A DNA stretch of 64,000 nucleotides from Saccharopolyspora gregorii (GTDB lineage: Bacteria > Actinomycetota > Actinomycetes > Mycobacteriales > Pseudonocardiaceae). Location of the stretch: contig NZ_CP059556.1 of NCBI RefSeq assembly GCF_024734405.1, positions 2,976,001 through 3,040,000 on the forward strand, read 5' to 3'. Numbering within the stretch: position 1 is the stretch's first letter; each line of letters opens with the position of its first letter. The translations under genes and the position numbers were made by a program. Below are positions 45,908 through 53,128 of the stretch, in pieces. Below the pieces are notes generated by a model. That model saw nothing but the letters and a program-made list of their open reading frames with translations. It ran no database searches and was not told the origin of the DNA.

Positions 45908-47092
45908 GTCCGCTCCTGATCCGCCCAGTAGGGGGCGCGCAGCTCGCGCTTGATCACTTTTCCGGTCGGGGCCTTGGGCAGGCTCGCGACGAAGTCCACC
46001 GACTTCGGCTTCTGGTAGGACGGCAGCCGCTGCCGGGCGGTGGCGATGATCTCGGCTCCGGTGGCGGTGGTGCCGGGTTTGAGCACCACGACGGCCTTCA
46101 CGTTCTCGCCCCACTCCGGATCAGGCAGCGTCCCCGTCGAGGAGGCCGTCGCGGCCCACCCCGCGGTGCTGGAGTGCGCGGTCATCGGCGTCCTGGATCA
46201 GCGAGCAGGGGAACGACTCCAGCGCGGCCCGCACCACCGAGGTGGGCATCGGCCCGCCGCCGTACTGGATGTTGCGCAGGCTGCGCAGGTCGTAGCGGTC
46301 GAACCCCGGCACCGCGAGCATCCAGTTCAGCATCGTGGTGATGCCGAGGAACGCCGAGACCCGCTCCTGCTCGATGACCCGCAGCGCCTGCTCGGCCGCG
46401 AAGTCCACCAGCACCAGCGGACAGCCGTGCCGCAGGTAGTTCATCGCCAGCACGATCGGGATGTGGAACATCTGCCCGGTCATCAGGTACACGTCACCGG
46501 GCACGATGCGCTCGGCGACGGTCTGGTGCACGCCGCCCGCCTCGGCGCTGCGGTGGGTGTGCAGCGCGCCCTTGCTGCGGCCGGTGGTGCCGCCGGTGTG
46601 GAGGATGAAGAACGGGTCGTGGTCGCCGACGTGCTCGCTACCGGGCGGTTCGGCGGCGGAGGCGGCGGCCAGCAGCTCCTCGTAGCCGCCGTCACCGCCG
46701 AACTCCAGCCAGTGGGCCAGGTCGCAGGTCCGCCGCAGCTCCGCGGCCTGCGCGGACCACTCGGCGGCGGTGATCAGCGCCCGCGGCGTCGCGTCCCGCA
46801 GCAGCCGGGCCAGCTCCGCGGTGTCGAGCCGCCAGTTCAGCGGTTGCAGCACCAGCCCGGCCCGGCCGCAGGCGAAGTACAGCTCCAGCAGCTCCACCCG
46901 GTTCCGGGACAGCGCCGCCACCCGGTCGCCGCGGCGCAACCCGAGCCCGAGCAGTCCGTTGGCGAGCCGCCGCACCCGCTCGTCCAGCTCGGCCCAGCGC
47001 ACCCGCCGTCCGGTCGGCACGTCGTGCACGGCGAGCGCGCGCGGCGCCAGCGCCGCCCACTTCGCCGGGATGAGGCCCAGGTTGAGCGTCAC
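45904..47092 (-). pseudogene. Broken acyl-CoA ligase gene with internal deletion and micro-inversion
   Basis: From GTG 47092 an acyl-CoA synthetase reads normally for 300 residues (MTLNLGLIPAKWAALAPRA, ILHTGGTTGRSKGALHTH, YGGGPMPTSVVRAALESFPCSLIQ) to 46193. The C-terminal end (PDPEWGENVKAVVVLKPG ... LPKAPTGKVIKREL) is intact from 46125 to the stop at 45904. Between them about 130 codons covering the QTE, TGD and hinge motifs are missing. The 67 bp at 46126-46192 read VEEAVAAHPAVLECAVIGV on the plus strand, a conserved ligase segment in the wrong orientation. Re-inverting it would restore VIGV-PDPEWGE exactly. GGATCAG occurs at 46118 and 46195. As written the protein ends 23 aberrant residues later and cannot be active. 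A sequencing or assembly error should be excluded. Confidence 0.85.
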
Positions 47093-47511
47093 GAGAACGG
47101 CAGGTCCAGCTCGACCCGCAGGTCGCTGATCCGCCAGCCCCCGGATCCGTCCGGCGCTCCGCGCAGCTCGGCGAGGTAGCGGCCGGTGGTGACCGCGCGC
47201 AGCGCGCCGTCCGCCACCGCGAACAGGGTCAGGTAGCTGCGCGCCCGGGCCCGGTCACCGGCGTGCTCCAGCACCAGGTTGCTCAGCACGTGCCTGCGCC
47301 GGTCCCGCTGCGAACCCGCCGTTCCCCGGACCAGCTCGACGATGGCGTCGCGGCCGCGGACCGGGCCCGTCACCGCGCCGTCCGCCACGTGCACCGACAG
47401 CTCGGCGTCGGCGGTGAAGCAGTCCGCGAGCAGCTCCAGATCGCCCTCGTCGTAGCCGAGCGCGTAGCGCGCCAGCACGTCCTCGACGGCGGAGCGGACC
47501 GCCGCGCTCAC
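47089..47511 (-). CDS. SnoaL/NTF2-like protein
   Basis: A 140-residue NTF2-like (SnoaL) fold: DVLARYALGYDEGDLELLADCFTADAELSVHVADG, then GRDAIVELVRG, RRRHVLSNLVLEH and WRISDLRVELDLPFS. Such proteins act as isomerases, cyclases, hydratases or dehydratases on small hydrophobic substrates; the Tyr/Asp/His pattern here does not fix which. GTG 47511 overlaps the SDR stop (GTGA), and its own stop overlaps the ligase start. It belongs to the leftward acyl-metabolism operon. Function unknown. Confidence 0.78.
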   Translation of the reverse strand: MSAAVRSAVEDVLARYALGYDEGDLELLADCFTADAELSVHVADGAVTGPVRGRDAIVELVRGTAGSQRDRRRHVLSNLVLEHAGDRARARSYLTLFAVADGALRAVTTGRYLAELRGAPDGSGGWRISDLRVELDLPFS

Positions 47512-48347
47512 CGGACGCCGACCCCGGCGTCGACGGGGAACGCCGCGCCGGTCACGAACCGCGCCTCGTCGCCCGCGAGGAACGCGACCGCGTCGCTGAC
47601 GTCGGACTCGCGCACCCACGGCGTCGGCAGCACGTGCATCGCCCGCATCGCCGGTTCCGCGTTCTCCAGCGTCGGTTCCGCGCCGGGCGGGCTGAACATC
47701 CCGTAGAAGGTCGGGTGCTGGATCATCGGCGTGCTCACGTTCGTCGGGTGGATCGTGTTGACCCGGATGCCGTGCTCGCCGAGCTCACCGGCGAGGCTCT
47801 GCATCAACCCGACCACGCCCTGCTTGGCGGCCGAGTAGTGCGCCAGCCCGCCGCGGCCCTTCAACCCGGCGACCGAGGAGATGAGCAGCAGGCAGCCGCC
47901 GTCGCCCTGCTCGATCATCGTCGGGATCGCGGCCTTCGCGGTGTGGAAGACCCCGGTGAGGTTCACGTCGATCATGTCCTGCCACTGCTCGGCGGTCAGC
48001 TCCCAGCTGCGGCCGAAGGAGACGATGCCCGCGTTGGCGATGACGACGTCGACCCTGCCGAGCTCGGCCACGCCCGAGTCGAACGCGGCCTGCAGCCCGT
48101 CGAAGTCGCGCACGTCGGCGATCCGGGCCACCGCGCGCCTGCCCAGCTCCTCGACGCGGCGGGCGGTCTCGGCCAGGTCGTGCTCGGTGGGCATCGAGTA
48201 GACCGGCGCGACCGAGTCGATCTCGGCGCACCGGTCGACGGCGATGACGTCGGCGCCCTCGGCGGCCAGCCGCAGCGCGTGGGAACGTCCCTGCCCCCGC
48301 GCCGCCCCGGTGATGAACGCGACCTTGCCGGCCATCCGATCGGCCAT
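47508..48347 (-). CDS. SDR oxidoreductase, mycofactocin-coupled type
   Basis: A 279-residue SDR. The N-terminal ITGAARGQGRSHALRLAAEGADVIAVD and the insert around VAPVYSMPTEHDLAETARRVEELG are marks of the carveol-dehydrogenase-like, mycofactocin-dependent subgroup, which holds its NAD tightly. Catalytic elements: NAGI, Ser in LISSVAGLKG, YSAAK, and HPTNVSTPMI. ATG 48347 lies after GGGCGGACGG. It is the first gene of the leftward operon, 85 bp from a good promoter. Its substrate is probably a hydrophobic secondary alcohol (inference). No mycofactocin genes are in the window. Confidence 0.87.
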   Translation of the reverse strand: MADRMAGKVAFITGAARGQGRSHALRLAAEGADVIAVDRCAEIDSVAPVYSMPTEHDLAETARRVEELGRRAVARIADVRDFDGLQAAFDSGVAELGRVDVVIANAGIVSFGRSWELTAEQWQDMIDVNLTGVFHTAKAAIPTMIEQGDGGCLLLISSVAGLKGRGGLAHYSAAKQGVVGLMQSLAGELGEHGIRVNTIHPTNVSTPMIQHPTFYGMFSPPGAEPTLENAEPAMRAMHVLPTPWVRESDVSDAVAFLAGDEARFVTGAAFPVDAGVGVR

Positions 48348-48720
48348 CCGTCCGCCCTTCTTCGCGCGCCCCGCGGCGCGCGGTGCGCGTGCTGCCGGGA
48401 GCCCGCGGCCCCGGTCCGGAGCCCCGGCTCCGTAGCGGAGTATGGCCGTGCCGATCTTGCTGTCAAGGCACCGGAAACCGCTCCTGAGCAGCCCCCGCGG
48501 CCCGCGCCGGACCGGTTGCCGGGGCCGTTCGCTGCGCAGTTGGGGCGATCGCGCACGGTGTTGCGGGCATCACCGCGCGTGCCCGGAAGTCGCGAATTCA
48601 CGCGTTCGGCGCAGGATGGCACCGCCGCGCTCGTCACCCGTTCGGCGGAGACCGGGCGGGAGGACGGCGACGCGGGCCGCCCCCGAGGGGACGACCCGCG
48701 TCGATCGAGCTCCGCGCCGG
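48348..48720. other. Intergenic region holding the SDR promoter
   Basis: 373 bp between the SDR start and the CNNM/CBS stop, both on the minus strand. The promoter at 48439-48466 is the only clear element. The remainder (48470-48720) shows GC-rich sequence with no gene or distinct hairpin that I can support. Confidence 0.4.
48439..48466 (-). promoter_or_regulatory. Promoter of leftward acyl-metabolism operon
   Basis: Minus strand TTGACA (48466-48461) and CATACT (48444-48439) with a 16-bp spacer, predicted start near 48432, 85 bp before the SDR gene. Confidence 0.55.
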
Positions 48721-49764
48721 TCAGGCGGTGACGTGCGTGCCGTCCCGGACGGTGCCCACGTACTCCTCCACCAGGTCCTCCAACGCGACCACGCCGTGCG
48801 AGGCGCCGTCCGAATCGACCGCGACCGCCAGGTGGCTGCGCGCCCGCCGCAGCGAGGTCAGCGCCTGGTCCAGCCGGGCCGTCACCGGAACCGACGGCAA
48901 CCTGCGGATGCGGGTGGACGCGATCGGGGTGGACGGTTCGCCGCCGGCCTGGTCCAGCACGTCCTTCACGTGCAGGTAGCCGAGCAGCTCGCCGGAGTCC
49001 GCGCGCACCGGGAAGCGGGAGAACCCGGTGCTGGAGACCGCGTGCTCCACGTCGCCCAGCGTCGGCGCACCGGGCAGGCTGGTCACCTGGTCCAGCGGCA
49101 CCAGCACGTCGGCGACGGTGTGCTCCACCGAGGACAGCGTCTGCGCGAGCCTGCGGTGCTCGGACTGCTCCAGCAGCCCCTCCCGCCGCGACTCCACCAG
49201 CAGCTCGGCCAGCTCGGAGGACGTGTACGCCGTGTCCAGCTCGTCCTTCGGCTCCACCTTCAGCGCCTTGAGCACGCCGTTCGCCATCATGTTGAACAGC
49301 GCGATCAGCGGCCGCGCCAGCTTCACGAACGCCACCAGCGCGGGCACCAGCCACAGCGCGAGCCGCTCCGGGTCCGCCAGCGCCAGGTTCTTCGGCACCA
49401 TCTCGCCGACCAGCACGTGCAGCACCACCACGATCGCCAGCGCGATCGTGAAGCCCAGCGCGTGCACCACGGGCGCGGGCACCGAGAACGGCTGGATGAG
49501 CAGCTCCAGCCGGTGCGCCACGGCCGGTTCGCCGAGCCGGCCCAGGCCCAGCGAGCACAGCGTGATGCCCAGCTGGGCGCTGGTGAGCATCAGCGAACCC
49601 TCCTGGCTCGCCTTGATCACGGTGCGGGCCCGGCTCACGCCCTGGTCAAGCAGCGCCTCCAGCCGGTCCCGGCGGGAGGACAGCAGCGAGAACTCCGCGC
49701 CCACGAAGAACGCGTTGAGCAGCAGCAGCAGGACGCCGAGCAGGATCGCCACGGTGTCGCTCAT
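48721..49764 (-). CDS. CNNM/CorC-type membrane protein with CBS pair (second copy)
   Basis: A 347-residue protein with an N-terminal DUF21/CNNM membrane domain of about three or four TM helices (LLGVLLLLLNAFFVGAEFSLLSS, IALAIVVVLHVLVGEMVPKNLAL) and a tandem CBS (Bateman) module from about residue 215 (VPLDQVTSLPGAPTLGDVE, GYLHVKDVLDQ, HGVVALEDLVEEYVGTV). It has no C-terminal CorC_HlyC domain and is about 100 residues shorter than the upstream paralogue. Family members are Mg2+/Co2+ transporters or regulators. ATG 49764 overlaps the upstream stop (ATGA). Confidence 0.88.
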   Translation of the reverse strand: MSDTVAILLGVLLLLLNAFFVGAEFSLLSSRRDRLEALLDQGVSRARTVIKASQEGSLMLTSAQLGITLCSLGLGRLGEPAVAHRLELLIQPFSVPAPVVHALGFTIALAIVVVLHVLVGEMVPKNLALADPERLALWLVPALVAFVKLARPLIALFNMMANGVLKALKVEPKDELDTAYTSSELAELLVESRREGLLEQSEHRRLAQTLSSVEHTVADVLVPLDQVTSLPGAPTLGDVEHAVSSTGFSRFPVRADSGELLGYLHVKDVLDQAGGEPSTPIASTRIRRLPSVPVTARLDQALTSLRRARSHLAVAVDSDGASHGVVALEDLVEEYVGTVRDGTHVTA

Positions 49765-51107
49765 CGGGTCCCCCCAGAGGTGCCGGTGGAGTCGGCCGGG
49801 CGGTGCGCCCGGGTCAGGCGCAGCTCGGCGATGCGGTGGCGGTCCATGCTCGCGACGGTGAGCCGCCACGGGCCCACCTCGACCTGGTCGCCGTAGGCCG
49901 GGATGCGGCCCAGCCGCGCCAGCACCAGACCGGCGACGGTCTCGTACTCGCCCTCGGGCATCTCGAAGCCGGTGGCCTCCTCGATCTCGTCGGCGCGCAG
50001 CAGCCCGGAGACGATCCAGGTGCCTTCGGTCAGCGGGCGCACCGCGGCGGTCTCCCGCCGGTCGTGCTCGTCGCGGACGTCACCGATGATCTCCTCGACC
50101 ACGTCCTCCAAGCTCACCAGGCCCGCGGTGCCGCCGTACTCGTCGACGACCAGGGCCAGCTGCAGCCCGGAACCGCGCAGCCGGTTCAGCAGCGAATCGC
50201 CATCCAGCGTCTCCGGCACCGTCGGCACCGGGCGGGCCAGCGACCCGACCCGGGTGCTGTCGCGCTGGTCGGCGGGCACGCCGAACGCCTGCTTCACGTG
50301 CACGACGCCCTGCACGCCGTCCAGGTCGTGGTCGTGCACCGGGAACCGGGAGAACCCGGTGCGCCGGGCCAGCGTCAGCAGGTCCAGCACCGACGCGTCC
50401 GAGGACAGCGACTCGACCTTGACCCGCGGCGTCATCAGCTCGTCCGCGGAGCGGTCGCCGAAGCGCAGCGAGCGGTCCATCAGGACCGCGGTGGACTCGT
50501 CGAGCGTGCCGTGCTCGGCGCTGGAGCGGACGATCGAGCCGAGCTCGTCGGGGGAGCGCGCCGAACGCAGCTCCTCCTGCGGCTCGATGCCGAAGCGGCG
50601 CACCGCCCAGTTCGCGCTGTTGTTCATGCTGTCGATCAACCAGCGGAACACCTGCGAGAAGCGGGAGTGGTAGCCGGAGACGGCGCGGGCGGTCGGCAGC
50701 GGGCGCGCGATGGCCAGGTTCTTCGGCACCATCTCGCCGAACACCATCGACAGCGTGGTGGCCAGCAGGATCGCCACCACCAGCGAGATCGGTGCCGCCA
50801 CCGCGTTCGGCAGGCCGACGGCCAGGAACGCCGGGCGCAGCAGCTCACCGATCAGCGGTTCGGCCACGTAACCCGTGATCAGGGTGGTCAGGGTGATGGC
50901 GACCTGCGCGCCGGAGAGCTGGAACGAGAGGGTGCGGTGCGCGCGCTGCACCGCTTTCGCCCGCCGGTCGCCGACCTGGCTGACGTGGGCGTCGACGGTG
51001 CTGCGTTCCAGCGAGGTCAGGGAGAATTCCGCGGCCACGGCGAGCGCGGTGCCCAAGGTGAGCACGGCGACGAACAGGAGTCCGAGGACGGAGAGCACGA
51101 TGGCCAT
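49761..51107 (-). CDS. CNNM/CorC-type membrane protein with CBS and transporter-associated domains
   Basis: A 448-residue paralogue of the next gene. DUF21 membrane domain (about 1-190: LTLGTALAVAAEFSLTSLERSTVDA, VFGEMVPKNLAIARP), CBS pair (about 205-335: TPRVKVESLSSDASVLDLL, LVVDEYGGTAGLVSLEDVVEEIIGDV) and a C-terminal CorC_HlyC domain (GTWIVSGLLRADEIEEATGFEMPEGEYETVAGLVLARLGRIP). It is likely a divalent cation transporter or efflux component. ATG 51107 follows GAGGTGATC. The coupled pair may form a heteromer. A minus-strand TATACT at 51249-51244 is a candidate -10. Confidence 0.9.
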   Translation of the reverse strand: MAIVLSVLGLLFVAVLTLGTALAVAAEFSLTSLERSTVDAHVSQVGDRRAKAVQRAHRTLSFQLSGAQVAITLTTLITGYVAEPLIGELLRPAFLAVGLPNAVAAPISLVVAILLATTLSMVFGEMVPKNLAIARPLPTARAVSGYHSRFSQVFRWLIDSMNNSANWAVRRFGIEPQEELRSARSPDELGSIVRSSAEHGTLDESTAVLMDRSLRFGDRSADELMTPRVKVESLSSDASVLDLLTLARRTGFSRFPVHDHDLDGVQGVVHVKQAFGVPADQRDSTRVGSLARPVPTVPETLDGDSLLNRLRGSGLQLALVVDEYGGTAGLVSLEDVVEEIIGDVRDEHDRRETAAVRPLTEGTWIVSGLLRADEIEEATGFEMPEGEYETVAGLVLARLGRIPAYGDQVEVGPWRLTVASMDRHRIAELRLTRAHRPADSTGTSGGTR

Positions 51108-51603
51108 CAGCGATCACCTCGCCGCAGGCCGGTAGTGAGCGGAAAGCCGGGACCACGTCCCGGCTCGGTACTTCCTTCAGGGGACTGTGCCGTGGGCACC
51201 GAACGTGTCACTCCTCGGGAGGAAATCGGAAATAAGCGACCCGAGTATATCCCGATCGGAGCACCGGAACCGCGCATCGTGACTCCGGCGACGCGCGGAG
51301 GGGTGGCGGAGCCGCGCGGTGCGACGGTGCCGCCACCCGCGGTCACGCCGCCGCGTCCCTCCGGCAGGACGCGGCGGGAAGGGCCGCGGGGAGCGGTGGA
51401 TGCGGTGGGTTGCGTCCGATCGGCGGTAGCGCGACCGCGCCGAGTGCTCGCGCAACAGCGCTGCGTACGCCGCTGCGGATGATCACCCCACCGATTTTCA
51501 CCGTATTTCCAGGTTGCGGTTCACACCATTTGGGCAAGGCGTAACCTCTGCGCAGTTCCGCACGCGGCCACCCGCCGCATCCAGCACCAGAGAGGTCGTG
51601 ATC
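51108..51603. promoter_or_regulatory. Divergent intergenic region
   Basis: 496 bp between the CNNM/CBS gene and the POT transporter. Seen: a minus-strand -10-like TATACT (51249-51244) without a good -35, and a perfect 10-bp hairpin CGCCGCGTCC/GGACGCGGCG with an 8-nt loop at 51349-51376. No gene is credible here. Confidence 0.4.
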
Positions 51604-53082
51604 GTGAGTACCCCCACGGTTGCGGACGCGCCGCAGCAGGGCTTCTTCGGCCAGCCACGGGCACTGTCCACGCTGTTCTTCACCGAGATGTGGGAGCGGT
51701 TCTCCTACTACGGGATGCGCGGGATCCTCGCGCTCTACCTGTACACGGCCGTGCAGGACGGTGGTCTCGGGCTCCCGGAGACCACCGCCACCTCGCTCGT
51801 CTCCGCCTACGGCGCCTCGGTGTACCTGACCGGTGTCGCGGGTGGCTGGATCGCCGACCGGATCTTCGGTGCTCGCCGCGCCGTGTTCTGGGGCGGCGTC
51901 CTGATCATGTTCGGGCACATCGCGATGGCGGTGCCCGGCGGGCTGGCCACCACCGGCATCGGCATCGTGCTGATCATCGCCGGTACCGGCTTGCTCAAGC
52001 CGAACGTCTCGAAGATGGTCGGCGACCTCTACGCGCAGCAGGACAAGCGCCGCGACGCCGGTTTCTCGATCTTCTACATGGGGATCAACCTCGGCGGGTT
52101 CGCCGGGCCGCTGATCGCCGGGTTCCTCCAGTCCGAGATCGGCTTCCACTGGGGCTTCGGCGCCGCCGCGGTCGGCATGGCGCTGGGCCTGGTGCAGTAC
52201 GTGCTGGGCAGGCGCAACCTCTCCAGCGTCAGCGAGGTGCCCGGCAACCCGCTGCCCGCCGAGCACAAGGGCGCCGTGCTGGGCCGGGCCGGCGGCATCG
52301 CCGCGGTGTTCGTGATCGGGCTGGTGGCGCTGGTCGGCACCGGGGTCATCGGCCTCGCCGGCCTGGTCAACGTGGTCACGGTGATCTCGGCCGTGCTGCC
52401 GATCGCCTACTTCGCGGTGATGCTCAGCAGCAAGCAGATCAACAAGGTGGAGCGGGAGCGGCTCGTCGCCTACATCCCGCTGTTCCTGGCGACCGCGCTG
52501 TTCTTCATGCTCTTCGAGCAGCAGGCCAGCACCCTGGTGATCGTCACCGACATGCAGACCACCCACGAGGTGTTCGGCTGGGAGTTCCCGGTCAGCTGGT
52601 TCCAGTCGATCAACTCGCTGGCGATCATCGTCCTGGCGCCGGTGTTCGCCGCGCTGTGGCTGAAGCTGGGCGACCGGCAGCCGAGCACGCCGATCAAGTT
52701 CGTCGGCGGTCTCGTGTTCGTCGGGCTGGGCTTCCTGTGGGTCGTGGTGTCCGGGTTCATCACCGACTCCAGCGGCAAGCAGCTGGCGCTGGTGGTGGCG
52801 CTGGTGTTCGTCATCCTCACCATCGGTGAGCTGATGATCTCGCCGGTGGGTCTGTCGGTGACCACGAAGCTGGCGCCGCCGGTGTTCTCCTCGCAGACGA
52901 TGGGCCTGTACTTCCTGGCCCCGGCGCTCGGGCAGGGCATCGGTGCGCAGGTGGTGAAGCTCTACGACCCGGCGAACCAGACGCTGTACTTCGGCGTGAT
53001 CGGGTTGGCGACCATCGCCTGCGGCGGGCTGCTCGCGCTGGGCGCGCCGAAGATCAAGAAGTTGATGCACGGGGTTCCGTGA
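51604..53082 (+). CDS. POT/PTR2 family di-/tripeptide transporter
   Basis: A 492-residue proton-coupled oligopeptide transporter with about 12-14 TM helices. The FFTEMWERFSYYGMRGILALYL segment contains the ExxER-type proton motif. GGWIADRIFGARRAVFWGG is the first cytosolic loop. FYMGINLGGFAGPLIAGFL is the PTR2 signature. GTG 51604 is used; GTG 51598 is closer to GAGG. It is divergent from the CNNM pair and followed by a bidirectional terminator. Peptide import is the family function; nitrate-type substrates are unlikely in bacteria. Confidence 0.92.
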   Translation: MSTPTVADAPQQGFFGQPRALSTLFFTEMWERFSYYGMRGILALYLYTAVQDGGLGLPETTATSLVSAYGASVYLTGVAGGWIADRIFGARRAVFWGGVLIMFGHIAMAVPGGLATTGIGIVLIIAGTGLLKPNVSKMVGDLYAQQDKRRDAGFSIFYMGINLGGFAGPLIAGFLQSEIGFHWGFGAAAVGMALGLVQYVLGRRNLSSVSEVPGNPLPAEHKGAVLGRAGGIAAVFVIGLVALVGTGVIGLAGLVNVVTVISAVLPIAYFAVMLSSKQINKVERERLVAYIPLFLATALFFMLFEQQASTLVIVTDMQTTHEVFGWEFPVSWFQSINSLAIIVLAPVFAALWLKLGDRQPSTPIKFVGGLVFVGLGFLWVVVSGFITDSSGKQLALVVALVFVILTIGELMISPVGLSVTTKLAPPVFSSQTMGLYFLAPALGQGIGAQVVKLYDPANQTLYFGVIGLATIACGGLLALGAPKIKKLMHGVP

Positions 53083-53094
53083 TCGAGCTCCTCG

Positions 53095-53127
53095 GCGGCG
53101 GGCGGTCCGGTTCGGGCCGCCCGCCGC
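53095..53127. terminator. Bidirectional terminator between POT and FUSC genes
   Basis: GCGGCGGGCGGTCC and GGGCCGCCCGCCGC form a 14-bp stem with one G-U pair and loop GGTTC, located between two convergent stops. Confidence 0.8.
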
Positions 53128-53128
53128 G

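Noticed and set aside
46118-46201. Invertible switch by site-specific recombination in the ligase gene
   Set aside because: The flanking GGATCAG copies are direct, not inverted, no invertase gene is nearby, and about 130 codons are lost. A one-off rearrangement fits better than a reversible switch.
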